Origin: CAWJTV01 sp963845695
GTDB taxonomy: Bacteria > Planctomycetota > Planctomycetia > Isosphaerales > Isosphaeraceae
NCBI GenBank assembly: GCA_963845695.1
Contig: CAWJTQ010000013.1
Location: 248,001 to 312,000, forward strand
Direction of reading: 5' to 3'
Length of the DNA: 64,000 bases
Under the pieces are notes generated by a model. It saw only the letters and a list, made by a program, of their open reading frames with translations, was not told the origin of the DNA and searched no databases. Both the position numbers and the translations under genes were made by a program. This document shows positions 19,914-29,455 of this stretch, in pieces (within the stretch, counting starts at the first letter, position 1; every line of letters starts with the position of its first letter).

Positions 19914-20380
19914 CGAAACCCCTCCTTGCCACGCCGACCCAGTTGTTCAGGAAATCCCCGCCAGGGTGAGAACCGCCTCCTCATTCGGCCCGAGCGAGAC
20001 GCGCAACGCTTCACCATCCACCGTCTCGTCCCCAATCTTCGCAGGCGAGCGTTACGTGGAATTTTGTACCCTATCGCAGAGGATTCTGCAAGACCGGCTT
20101 CCTGAGATTCTGATCCGATCTCAGAGACGGTCTCGGAAGGTCTTTGCAGGGTGCTCTGTGAGCACCGAGACGGCGGCCTTTGCCGAATTCGGTGCTCACA
20201 GAGCACCCTACGAGACGGCCGATGAGGCTTACGGGACCGACTCTCAATCCTCCTCACGGTACGACTATCCCCATCCCAGCTCCACAGACCGGTCCGAGCC
20301 AACGATCGGCTCGCGCCCCGCCGGCGGCGAACCGGGAAGGGTCCGGACGAAGCCGGTGGGTCCGCTGGGGTTCGATCGGT
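19914..20380. other. Intergenic region with a palindromic repeat
   Basis: The stretch between csrA and the truncated csrA-like start has no frame I believe in. It holds the TAGGGTGCTCTGTGAGCACC-type palindrome at 20147-20211. Long overlapping frames on both strands have skewed Arg/Pro/Ser composition typical of non-coding GC-rich DNA. Confidence 0.45.
20147..20211. repeat. TAGGGTGCTCTGTGAGCACC-type palindrome, copy 2
   Basis: The left arm CAGGGTGCTCTGTGAGCACCG starts at 20147, and the inverted right arm CGGTGCTCACAGAGCACCCTAC lies at 20190-20211. The spacer differs from that of the other copies while the arms are nearly identical. Confidence 0.8.
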
Positions 20381-20635
20381 TCAAACCTCACCGTCTTCAC
20401 AGTCCAGAGGCGTCGGTCGAGGACGTCGTCGGTTCGGTCCCGAGCGATGTTCGTCCCCGGTCGAGGGGCGCGGAATTGCCGCGATGGCCGGACATACCGG
20501 GGGACTTCCGTCTCCGCGACCCGATGGCTCGGAATCGCTGGGGAGTGGCGGCAATGGTGCCACACCGGCTACCGTCCAAACGGCTGGCGACCCGAAGACA
20601 ATCGATTCGCCCGGCTTGCGGCTGAGGATCATCAT
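20381..20635 (-). pseudogene. Truncated csrA-like gene
   Basis: From the ATG at 20635 the reading is MMILSRKPGESIVF, the signature first strand of CsrA. After that, the sequence in all three frames no longer resembles the family: the in-frame continuation is rich in Pro, Ser and Gly to a stop at 20381. The core beta strands and the RNA-binding C-terminal arginine region cannot be found. I read it as a decayed second copy, or a csrA start joined to unrelated sequence. Confidence 0.45.
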
Positions 20636-20715
20636 GATGGCGCTCCTGAGAGAGGTTCGAATCGACGGCTTGCTCCTATTGTGAATCAAAGGCCATCGCC
20701 GGTCTACCAGGGAGT

Positions 20716-21120
20716 TCAGCGGTGTCGGGCGCGGTTTGATGCCTTGTCTTCGGCCCAGGACGGCCGCCGGCGCCCGGGGCGAAACAAACCAGCCCGGGGC
20801 AACGCCACGGGAACCGAGAATCCTCCCAGAAAGAGTCCTGAAAGGGCGGCACAAGGACCGGTCCCCTGGCCAACTGTGTGTCGCCCCTTCTGGGCTCGGC
20901 TCGGGGTGGGCGACCGAGTCCCGGGGCGGTGCTCCGGGCTGTCCGGTTTCGGCCCCCTTCGGGGCAAAGATCTCCCCAATATGGGCCCGAGTCCGGTGGT
21001 GATGGGCGAGAAGTCTCCAAAAGATCCCTCCGTCAGGCTCGTGATCGGAATGGGGTCACCGAAAGAGAGGTCTTCGCGGCTGTGATCGATCTCGATAGAC
21101 GCATCCATGTAAGTACCCAT
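20716..21120 (-). CDS. Hypothetical protein, possible N-terminal fragment
   Basis: The first 50 or so residues from 21120 (MGTYMDASIEIDHSREDLSF, then LTEGSFGDFSPI) have balanced, protein-like composition. The remainder becomes rich in Arg, Pro and Gly like translated non-coding DNA. The start resembles proteins beginning MGTxxDxxxE found in some planctomycetes, so this may be a truncated copy. No domain can be assigned and the true end is uncertain. Confidence 0.3.
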   Translation of the reverse strand: MGTYMDASIEIDHSREDLSFGDPIPITSLTEGSFGDFSPITTGLGPILGRSLPRRGPKPDSPEHRPGTRSPTPSRAQKGRHTVGQGTGPCAALSGLFLGGFSVPVALPRAGLFRPGRRRPSWAEDKASNRARHR

Positions 21121-21130
21121 AGCACGATTC

Positions 21131-21742
21131 CTAATCTGTCACCTGGCCCCGATCTCGGTACGGCTTGCTCGCTTTGTACGCCTCCTGCCTCTCGCGATAA
21201 CCCTTCGCGTTCGGGTCTCCGGGAGGAAGCATCCCGATCGCTTCGCGCTGGACTTCAACCGCGGTCTCAAAATCCCCGGCCTCGGCATGAGCGGCGGCCA
21301 GCGTATCGAGATGCGACGGCGACGACCGGCCGGTGACCTCACAAGCTCGGGTCGCCAGCTCGACCGCCCGCTTTCCGTCGCGGAGCCGGGCCTCCGGGCA
21401 GGTCGCCAGGAACCAGGCGAGGTCGTTGAGAGCACTTTCATCCTCCGGATCAGCCCGAAGCGCTTGCTCGTATGCGGCCAGGGCGCCATCGTATTCTCCC
21501 CGCTCGGACCAGTCTTGGCTTCCTACGAACAATGATTCATAAAGATCAACCATCTCGCGAGAGGATTGCTCCATGGAGAAATAAGTCTGCTCCCATTGGG
21601 CGTGGGTCCCCGCCCTCTTCAGGCACTCGTCGCGGTACCGCTTGAGTCGGATCGCCTCGAGCGAACCGCCGAGAATCAGCGCCAGCGCCGCCACCACGAT
21701 CATCATCCGCCGCACCGTGAACCGCAGACGGGTCCATCGCAT
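21131..21742 (-). CDS. Membrane-anchored TPR protein
   Basis: A 203-residue protein. The N-terminus MRWTRLRFTVRRMMIVVAAL is a basic patch plus one membrane helix, a form common in planctomycete anchored proteins. A helical region with tetratricopeptide pattern follows: RGEYDGALAAYEQALRADPED, SALNDLAWFLATCPEARLRDG and HLDTLAAAHAEAGDFETAVEVQREAIGM. The TPRs probably face the periplasm and scaffold partner proteins. It is encoded between unrelated small genes on the same strand; no operon is obvious. Confidence 0.8.
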   Translation of the reverse strand: MRWTRLRFTVRRMMIVVAALALILGGSLEAIRLKRYRDECLKRAGTHAQWEQTYFSMEQSSREMVDLYESLFVGSQDWSERGEYDGALAAYEQALRADPEDESALNDLAWFLATCPEARLRDGKRAVELATRACEVTGRSSPSHLDTLAAAHAEAGDFETAVEVQREAIGMLPPGDPNAKGYRERQEAYKASKPYRDRGQVTD

Positions 21743-21868
21743 GATCAGGGCCTCGATGGGCTTGACCGAGGATTCGAGACTGAGAATGCGTTCACCAACG
21801 CCCCGCCGATCCCTGAATCCTGGCCGTTCATGAATCCACCACGTCGATCGAGTCGCCTCGACCGCCGA

Positions 21869-22132
21869 TCAGACATCCGGTTCCCGGCGACGCCTGACAG
21901 CCTTGACGAGGCCCAGCGCGACAAAGGCGACTCCCAGCAGGATACCGAATGATGCGGGAATCGCCGCCCATCCGCCACGGTCGATGCCGAACGCCCAGCC
22001 CCACGCCCGGGACGAAGACTCAGGATCGTCACCAGTCACCATGCTCGCGACCCCGTAGACGGCCACGACGAGGAAACCGCAAACCAGGATCAAGCCGATC
22101 CCGGCCAGGATCATCACGATCGGCATGGTCAT
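21869..22132 (-). CDS. Small two-helix membrane protein
   Basis: An 87-residue protein with two hydrophobic helices, roughly residues 2-27 (MPIVMILAGIGLILVCGFLV) and 55-76 (WAAIPASFGILLGVAFVALG). A short loop with a DDPESS stretch connects them, and the tail KAVRRRREPDV is basic and probably cytoplasmic. No family is recognised. A small upstream frame (22029-22259) overlaps its start in another frame, and one indel would fuse the two. Confidence 0.55.
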   Translation of the reverse strand: MTMPIVMILAGIGLILVCGFLVVAVYGVASMVTGDDPESSSRAWGWAFGIDRGGWAAIPASFGILLGVAFVALGLVKAVRRRREPDV

Positions 22133-22259
22133 CCGTGTCGATCGTCGAAACGCGCCCCAGCGTCGGCGGGATCTCTGGCTCGTCGATGGGACTCAGGTTG
22201 GATAACCGGTCGAGATCGTCCATCGCTCGCTTTTCCTCTTCTACCACGGCGCGACCCAT
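22133..22259 (-). CDS. Possible N-terminal extension or short upstream gene
   Basis: From 22259 the frame reads MGRAVVEEEKRAMDDLDRLSNL followed by PEIPPTLGRVSTIDT, acidic and protein-like. Beyond about 22130 it overlaps the membrane-protein start in a different frame and its composition degrades. Given the high rate of frame changes in this window, it may be the cytoplasmic N-terminus of the two-helix membrane protein. Otherwise it is a short leader peptide of no known function. Confidence 0.35.
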
Positions 22260-22321
22260 GCGCCTCTGGTCTTCGAATCAACGGCTCGACAACCCACACC
22301 GTCCATTCAAGCAGACTCAGC

Positions 22322-22470
22322 GTGTGTACGAGAAGGTCAACGGATTGTCGTAGGGTGGGTCGAGACGCGATTTATCGAGTCGAGGCCCACCAGCTTCGCC
22401 GAGGATATCGGTGGGCCTCACGCCGCGATGCGGCGTTCGACCGACCCGACATTGGCTTCTCGTACACCCT
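22322..22470. repeat. TAGGGTGGGTC repeat element, copy 1
   Basis: The element contains GTAGGGTGGGTCGAGACGCG near 22350, GAGGCCCACC at 22383, GGTGGGCCTCACG at about 22410, and inverted ends CGACCGACCC. The outer flanks also pair: TGTACGAGAAG at about 22325 with CTTCTCGTACA at about 22457. It therefore forms a nested palindrome of about 150 bases next to the stop of the thioredoxin-like gene. A shorter relative lies at 31410-31452. Confidence 0.65.
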
Positions 22471-22471
22471 T

Positions 22472-23754
22472 TCAGTCGATCCACCGGGGATAGAACTCCC
22501 CAGGTAGGAGTGCCTTGGCGGCCGGCTTGCCGACCAGGCCCGAAATCATCTGGAGGATTTCCCGGATCGCCCCCCGGGCAGGGAAAAACGTCCCTTCCAG
22601 GCCCTTGGCCAGGGCCTTGGCGCGAGCCTCGCCCTTGAGACCCTCGGTCGAGCGGATCAGGGCGCGGCCATAGCGGTCGCCGATGATTTCGATGACGCGG
22701 ATGTCTGGCCGGAACGCCGAGGCGAACGTCGAGGGGCACGACCATTCATAAGCGTTGGGCATGTCGAAGATGAAGATCCGGTGCAGGGCGTAATACAGCG
22801 CGACGCCATTGCCCGGATCGGCTTCCCCGTCGGCGATCCGCCGCCGGACGGTCGCTATCGAGTCCTTGTCCAGCGGGACATAATCCCCCCGATCGAATCG
22901 GCTTCGCGACGCCTGGGCGTCGAGCACAGCCTGGAATGTGCCGAGAGCCCGGCGGTCCTCACCGGCCAGCACCTCGCCCGCCGCGCGGAGGATCAGGGCT
23001 TCCTGGAGCAACTCGCCGCGGAGCTTCGCCCGGGCGATCAGCGCATCGACCGCCGCCGAGTCGATCGCTCCCTTGTGCACATCCAGCGGGGCCTGGAACG
23101 CGTCGAGGCCCGGCGACCGTCCAGGAAGGCGAGATAGCCGGTCGAGTCCGACGGATCCGCCGCCTTCAGCTCGGCGACCTTATCCGCATAGAACCGATCG
23201 ATGAACCGCGGGTTGACCTCCGAGAGCCCGTCTGCCAGAGCCGCAGCCCGCGCCCGGCCCTCGAGCGCCTTCGCCCGCTCCAGCGCCGCGCGGAGTCGGC
23301 GGCCCCGCTCGCGCATCGGCGAGAGATAATGCCAGTACGTCTCGGGGGTCTGGAAGGCCTCGCGGTACGTCGTCCGCGCATACGGCCGGCCGTCGGCCGT
23401 CGCCAGCACGACCGTCGGCAACGACGCGATCCCGTACCGCTCCTGAAGCGCCTCGTACCGCTGCTTCCGATCGGCCGGGATCGGACTCCGCAGGACGAGG
23501 TCGATATCGACGAGCACGAACTCGCGACTCGCCCGTTTGATGAACTCGGGCTTGGACAGGATCCGCTCCTTGAGCCATTGGCAGCCCGTGCACCAGTCGC
23601 TGCCGCCGAAGTCGATCAACAGGTCCTTCCCCTGTGCTTGCGCCGCGGCTCGACCCTCTTCGAACTCGACATACCACGACTCCCCGGCCCGGACAGGCAG
23701 GGCGACTGATGCCGCCAAGGCAACTAGCAGAACGTGGCGGACCGTGAATCTCAT
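22472..23754 (-). CDS. Exported thioredoxin-fold protein
   Basis: About 427 residues, with one frame change near 23095. The signal peptide (MRFTVRHVLLVALAASVALP) is followed by a thioredoxin-like domain with redox motif GSDWCTGCQWL (C55 and C58). The cis-proline region IASLPTVVLATADGRPYA follows, as in periplasmic DsbD-gamma or 'thioredoxin_7' proteins. The long C-terminal part is alpha-helical, with repeated ALADGLSEVNPRF- and ALAKGLEGTFFP-like blocks. It probably reduces or isomerises disulfides of exported proteins. The substrate is unknown. Confidence 0.8.
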
Positions 23755-23924
23755 CGGAGACCTCCCTGGCTCGGTCGATTCGGGTTCGACAAGCGCAACG
23801 ACCAACCGAGCGGAACAGCGTCTGACAATTGTATGATTGTAACCAATCGGTCATCCCGCCTCAATCGATCGCCGGATCTCATCGGCAACGGGTTACTCGA
23901 TGGGCTTGCTCGATCGTCTGAGGC

Positions 23925-24000
23925 CGATACGAGCCCGACTGCGCCAGCGTGTGAATCCCTGACCCGATACGAGCCCGACGCGCCAGCGTGTGAATCCCTG
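23925..24000 (+). repeat. REP direct repeats downstream of the RAYT gene
   Basis: Two copies in direct orientation, 23925-23963 and 23965-24000, of CGATACGAGCCCGACgCGCC followed by AGCGTGTGAATCCCTG. They differ by one inserted base. They share the core with the arms at 19516-19590 and the array at 24558-24712, and lie just past the stop of the transposase gene. Confidence 0.85.
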
Positions 24001-24026
24001 GTTCCTCAAGCTTCTACATCACCCCA

Positions 24027-24527
24027 TCATTCATCCTCGATGCCCTTTCGGTCCTGAGCGTCGATCACGTAATAAATGGCGGCCTCCAGATCGTCCTCAT
24101 GGGTAACCCGACGAGAATTCGCGCCTTCGGTCCAGAACCGGGTTCGAGTGGCGCCGGCCTCTTTCAGTCTGCGGGTACACCAGGCCTTGAATTGATCGCG
24201 AACGGTCTCGGGCTCATTTCCGGCCGCGGTTACAACGACATGAACATGACTGGATCTCAAATTGACGGCGTGCAGGTGCCAGTTGCGGATGCGACAATGG
24301 TCGCGAATGGTCTGTTCCACAATTCGCCGATCATCCGCCGAGAGGCGGAGCTCGGGTTCCTTCATTCGAGATTGAGCCATCTCGACGAACAAGGGATTCG
24401 CAGGTTGGGTGCCGGCCTCGCCTCTGCGGTTCCAGCCCCGCTCATCGCCGGGGAGCCAGGTTCCGTACGTGGTCCAGGTCAGAAAATAGGCCAGCGGCTC
24501 GTCGGTATTCAAGGATTTTCGGCTCAT
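24027..24527 (-). CDS. REP-associated tyrosine transposase (RAYT, Y1/HUH superfamily)
   Basis: A 166-residue single-strand DNA transposase of the IS200/IS605-related Y1 class. The start MSRKSLNTDEPLAYFLTWTT is followed by YGTWLPGD, and NWHLHAVNLRSSHVHVVVT contains the metal-binding HUH-type HVH (94-96). The catalytic tyrosine is in AAIYYVIDAQD (152/153). Such enzymes excise or copy REP palindromes but lack their own terminal inverted repeats. Two REP copies lie downstream and four upstream of this gene, so the enzyme and its presumed substrates are side by side. The full length and intact motifs suggest it is active. Confidence 0.9.
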   Translation of the reverse strand: MSRKSLNTDEPLAYFLTWTTYGTWLPGDERGWNRRGEAGTQPANPLFVEMAQSRMKEPELRLSADDRRIVEQTIRDHCRIRNWHLHAVNLRSSHVHVVVTAAGNEPETVRDQFKAWCTRRLKEAGATRTRFWTEGANSRRVTHEDDLEAAIYYVIDAQDRKGIEDE

Positions 24528-24557
24528 TCGTGAAACTGCTTTCTGTTTCTCGACATT

Positions 24558-24712
24558 GAGCCCGACGCGCCAGCGAGTGCATTCCGGCGGTGACTATCAA
24601 TGCACTCGCTGGCGCTTTGGGCTCGTTGACCGTTGGGAATGCACTCGCTGGCGCTTTCGGGCTCGTTGACCGTTGGGAATGCACTCGCTGGCGCTTTGGG
24701 CTTGCCTTGCCA
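24558..24712. repeat. REP array upstream of the RAYT gene
   Basis: One copy reading GAGCCCGACGCGCCAGCGAG (24558-24585) is followed by three inverted copies of TGCACTCGCTGGCGCTTTGG-GCTCG at about 24599, 24638 and 24678. They are spaced 39-40 bases apart with the common linker TTGACCGTTGGGAA. The first and second copies form a BIME-type palindrome. The array ends about 115 bases before the start of the kinase-STAND gene. Confidence 0.85.
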
Positions 24713-24825
24713 GCGGAACCCCGCGAGCTCAAGCGCCCAGCCCATTGTTCCATCCCAGCTCGGGATGCGACAATGGCTCCGCGTTGCAGCCAGGAAAGCG
24801 GTCGATCGTTGCCAGGGATCGCGCG

Positions 24826-27800
24826 ATGAATGAGACGAAGGACCTGTCGGAAACCGTGGACGTCGAACCGCCCGTCGCGGGTTCGAGTGGCTCCCCGGAT
24901 GGCGATCCCTCGAAGACCGGGCGTTACGAGATCCTTCGGCTCCTGGGTCAAGGCGGATTCGGACAGGTCTATCTCGCCCGCGACAAGGACCTCGACCGGC
25001 TGGTGGCGATCAAGGTGCCGAATCGGGAACGCATCACAGGTCCCCCCGATGTTGAGACGTTTCTCGCGGAAGCCAGAATCCTGGCCAAGCTCGACCATCC
25101 TCACATCGTCCCGGTCTTCGACGTGGTCCGCATGGAAGACGGACTCTGCTTCGTCGTGTCCAAGTTCGTCGAAGGCAGCGACCTGGCGGTCCGGATCGGA
25201 CAGGCTCGACCGTCCTTCCGGGAGTCGGCGGAGCTGATCGCCACCGTCGCCGACGCCTTGCATTACGCCCATACCCGGGGATTGGTCCACCGCGACATCA
25301 AGCCCGCCAACATCCTCATCGACGCCTCGGGTCAACCCTCGGTCGCCGATTTCGGACTGGCCCTCAAGGACGAGGATTTCGGCAAGGGCGGCGGACTGGC
25401 GGGAACGCCCTCGTACATGAGCCCTGAGCAGGCCCGAGGCGAGGGACACCTCGTCGATGGCCGCTCGGACATCTTCAGCCTGGGCGTGGTCTTCTACGAG
25501 CTGCTGACCGGTCGCCGGCCATTCCGAGGTGCTTCGCTCCGAGAGATCATCGAGCAAGTGACCCAGGCGGAGGCTCGCCCACCGCGCCAGGTCGATGACA
25601 CGATCCCCAAGGAGCTGGAACGGATCTGCCTCAAGGCCATGATGAAGCGGGCGCCGGATCGATACACCACCGCCAAGGACATGGCGGAAGACCTCCGCGC
25701 GTTCCTCCTCCAGGCCGAGGCAGCCACCGCCCCGCCAGTCGCCACCGCGGCCGCCATCAGCGCGCCGCCCGGATCAACCCTGGACGCCGCTCCGTTCACG
25801 CCCACCTCCCGACCATCCGACTCCGATCAACGTGTGGTCAAGATCGTGCCGAAGGGTCTACGCTCCTTCGACGAGCACGATGCCGACTTCTTCCTGGAGC
25901 TACTCCCCGGCCCCCGCGACCGGGACGGACTTCCCGAGACCATCCGGTTCTGGAAGCGCAAGATCGAGGCGATCGATCCCGACCAGACATTTGCGCGGGG
26001 CTGATCTACGGACCATCGGGCTGCGGCAAGTCGTCGCTGGTCAAGGCGGGGCTCTTGCCCCGGCTGGGAAAGCACGTCCTGACGGTTTACATCGAGGCAA
26101 CCCCGGAGGAGACCGAGGCCCGGCTGCTCCGTGGCCTGCGCAAGGTCTGTCCGGAGCTGCCCCGATCCGCGGGGCTGGTCGATTCCCTGGCCAACCTGCG
26201 ACGAGGCCGCCTCTTACCGGCCGAGCGGAAAGTGCTCCTGGTCCTGGACCAGTTCGAGCAGTGGCTCCAGGCCCGACGCGGTGAGGAGAATCCCGAGCTG
26301 GTCGCCGCGCTCCGTCATTGCGATGGCGAGCACGTCCAGGCGGTGGTGCTGGTCCGCGATGATTTCTGGCTGGCCGCCAGCCGGTTCCTGCGCGACCTGG
26401 ACATCCGCCTGCTCGAAGGCGAGAACAGCGCCCTGGTGGATCTCTTCGATCCCCGCCATGCCCGGAAGGTGCTGATGGCGTTCGGGCGGGCTTATGGGGC
26501 GTTGCCCGAAAACGCGGGCGATCTCAGCAAGGATCACGAGGCGTTCCTGGATCAAGCGATCCTGGGACTGGCCCAGGACGGCAAGGTCATCTCCGTCCGC
26601 CTGGCGCTCTTCGCCGAGATGATGAAAGGGAAGCCATGGACTCCGGCCACTCTCAAGCAGGTGGGCGGCACGGAAGGCGTCGGCCTGACGTTCCTCGAAG
26701 AGACCTTCAGCGCCGCGACCGCTCCTGCCGAGCATCGCTACCACCAGAAGGCGGCTCAGGCTGTCTTGAAAGCCCTGCTGCCCGAGAGTGGCACCGACAT
26801 CAAGGGGCAGATGAGGTCCCGTCAGGAGTTGTTCGAAGCCTCCGGTTATGCCAACCGCCCCGGCGACTTCGATGACCTGATCCACATCCTCGACCCGGAG
26901 CTCCGGCTGATCACGCCGACGGACCCCTCAGGAAAGGATGAAGGCTTCGGAAGGATGAAGGAGGAAGGCGGAAGGATCAATGGGGAGAATCCACCGACGG
27001 AGGCTGACCGGTCTGATTCATCCTTCACCCTTCATCCTTCATCCTTCCGGTACTACCAACTGACCCACGACTACCTGGTCCACTCGCTGCGCGACTGGCT
27101 GACCCGCAAGCAGCGAGAGACCCGCGCGGACGGGCGGAGCTGCGGCTGGCGGAACGCTCTTCCCTCTGGAACGCCAAGCCCGATAACCGTCACCTGCCAT
27201 CCCCCCTGGAGTGGGCGAACATCCGGCTGCTGACCCGGAGGAAGGACTGGACCGATCCGCAACGCAAGATGATGAGACGGGCAGGGCGAGTCTATGGCGT
27301 TCGAGGGCTGACCCTGGCCATGGTGCTGATGCTCCTGACCTGGGGCGGCTACGAGGTCAATGGCCGGCTGCAAGCCCAGAGGTTACGGGACAAACTCCTG
27401 GGTTCCCCTCTGGCGGACGTACCGGGCATCATCGTCGAGCTCAAACCCTACCGGCGATGGGTCGATCCGCTCTTGAGACAGGCTGATGCCGAAGCCAGGG
27501 AGGCCGGGACATCCGAGAAGCATTTGCATGCCGCCCTGGCCCTGCTCGATGTGGACCACATCTCGGAATTGCCCTACCTGAAGGACCGGTTGTTCCGTGC
27601 CGACGCGCAGAGTATCTCGGTCCTGCGCAGGCGCTGGCCGGTCGAAAGGACACCCTCGTCGCCGAATGCTGGCGGGTCCTGGAGCAGCCGGGACCGGAAG
27701 ATCAAGCTAAAGCACTCCCGGCGGCCAGCGCCCTGGCGCTCTACGACCCCAGGAATCCGCTCTGGGAGAAGGTCCGTACCGATGTGGCGAACCGGCTCGT

Positions 27801-29379
27801 TGCCGAGAATGCCTACGTGGTGGCTCGCTGGGTCGATGCCCTTCGCCCTGTTGCCGGGCAGCTCAAAGAGCCTCTGAACGCCGTCTTCCACGACGAGAAG
27901 CGAAGGGAATCCGAGCGAACCCTGGCGGCCAGTGCGCTCGCCGAATACCTGAGCGATCGGCCCGATGAGTTGGCGGAACTGCTCATGGACGCTTCGGAGA
28001 AGTCGTTCGCCGCACTCTATCCCAGTGTCGAAAGTCGTTCGGATCAGACGGCTCCACGTCTCGAGGCCGAACTCGCGAAGAAGCCGACCTCACCAAAAGG
28101 CGGAATACCCACCGACCTGGATAAGCAGGCGTGGGAGAAGCTCTACCAGCAGCAAGCGAACGCAGCGGTTGCCTTGATCCGTATGGGACGAATGGCGAAG
28201 TCATGGCCCTTGTTGAAGCACAGTCCCGATCCCAGCCTGCGCAGTGATCTGGTCCATCGTCTGGGACCCCTGGGCGTTGAACCCGGTCTCCTGATTGCCA
28301 GACTGGACCAGGAGGGCGATGTTTCCATTCGTAGGGCGGTGATCCTGAGCCTTGGCGCGTATGGGGAAGGTCAGATTTCGACCGCCGAGCGGGAGGTTTG
28401 GACGAAGAAGCTGCTGGACCTCTACCGCAATGATCCGGACCCGGGCATCCACGGAGCGGCCGACTGGCTGCTCCGTCAATGGCGGAGTGAGCCTCAACTC
28501 CAAGCGATCGACAACGACCTGGTAAAACTCCCTCACCCCACGCTCGAGGGGGACCGAAGTCCAGCGCCTTCGCGCAAGAACCGCCGGGGATGGTACGTCA
28601 ATAGCCAAGGTGAGACGATGGTCATCGTTCGAGGTCCGGTTGAGTTCGACATGGGGGAACGAGGGGATGGGCGTCGAGAACGAATCGGATATAGCTTCGC
28701 CATCGCCAACAAGGAAGTCACCGTGGAGCAGTTTCAGCGGTTCCTGAAAGAGAACCCCCGTATCCAGGCGATCCACGTCCAGAACAATGAGCAGGTTAGT
28801 CCTGCGCCGACCTGTCCGATGAACTCGGTAGCTTGGTATCAGGCAGCCGCCTACTGCAACTGGTTGAGCCAGCAGGAGGGATTCCCCGAGGACCAATGGT
28901 CCTATGGCCCAAATGAGAAGGGAGATTACGCCGAGGGCATGAAGCTGTTCTCGGATACGCCGAACCGAATGGGCTATCGCCTGCCGACCGAGGCGGAATG
29001 GGAGTACTCGTGTCGTGCCGGAGCAGCCACGGAGTATTCCTTCGGCGAGCCTTGGGGGTTACTGAAAGAATACGGGTGGTATGTCTCGAACTCGCCCAAC
29101 AGAACACGGCCGGTGGGCATGCTCAAGCCCAATGACCTCGGCCTGTTTGATCTTCATGGCAACATTTGGGAGTGGTGTCAGGATCGTTACAGAACTAATG
29201 GACAAGAAAGCGAACGTATAATAATATCATCAGAAATTAAAAGTAATAATGCGCGCCTGCTTCGGGGCGGGTCGTTCACCGAGCGACCGGCGAACGTCCG
29301 CTCGGCGGTCCGTCTCTGGAGCGCGCCGTCGAACCGCAACTCCTACGACGGTTTCCGCCCCGCCAGGACCTATCGGTGA
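24826..29379 (+). CDS. Ser/Thr kinase - STAND NTPase - HEAT - FGE-like giant receptor
   Basis: About 1,517 residues in four frame segments (breaks near 25990, 27130, 27640, all in conserved sequence). The N-terminal kinase is complete: GQGGFG loop (41-46), AIK lysine K63, HRDIKPANIL with D157, DFG D175, APE-like MSPEQA. A STAND-type NTPase follows: P-loop GPSGCGKSS near 26020 and VLLVLDQFEQWL near 26240. After a helix at about 27290-27350 (a membrane segment, LTLAMVLMLLTW) come helical repeats, then an FGE/SUMF1 domain from about 28620 (MGERGDG, YRLPTEAEWEYSCRAG, GNIWEWCQDRY, LLRGGSF). The FGE active-site cysteines are absent from the C-terminus, so a binding role is likelier than sulfatase modification. 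It is probably a signal-sensing ATPase-kinase. Confidence 0.85.
26931..27050 (+). repeat. Heptamer inverted repeat inserted in frame in the STAND domain
   Basis: The left tract is AAGGATG-type 7-mers (26931-26978). The right tract is CCTTCAC, CCTTCAT, CCTTCAT (27014-27050), the reverse-complement family. The insert adds about 40 residues of low complexity between LRLITPTDP and YYQLTHDYLV, which are close together in related STAND proteins. The frame stays open. Confidence 0.75.
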
Positions 29380-29455
29380 TCGGCTTTACCCCCGCTCCTA
29401 CGGGGCTTTCCGGAGAGCCTCTCGGACAGTCGCCGGATTGGAGACCCCCGGGATC

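Noticed and set aside
20340..20370. tRNA-like GTTCGA sequences in the csrA region
   Set aside because: No acceptor stem or anticodon arm can be folded around them; no tRNA gene was found anywhere in the window.
24599..24704. A CRISPR-like array with 39-40-bp period
   Set aside because: The repeats are three inverted REP copies with an invariant linker, not conserved repeats with unique spacers, and no cas gene is near.
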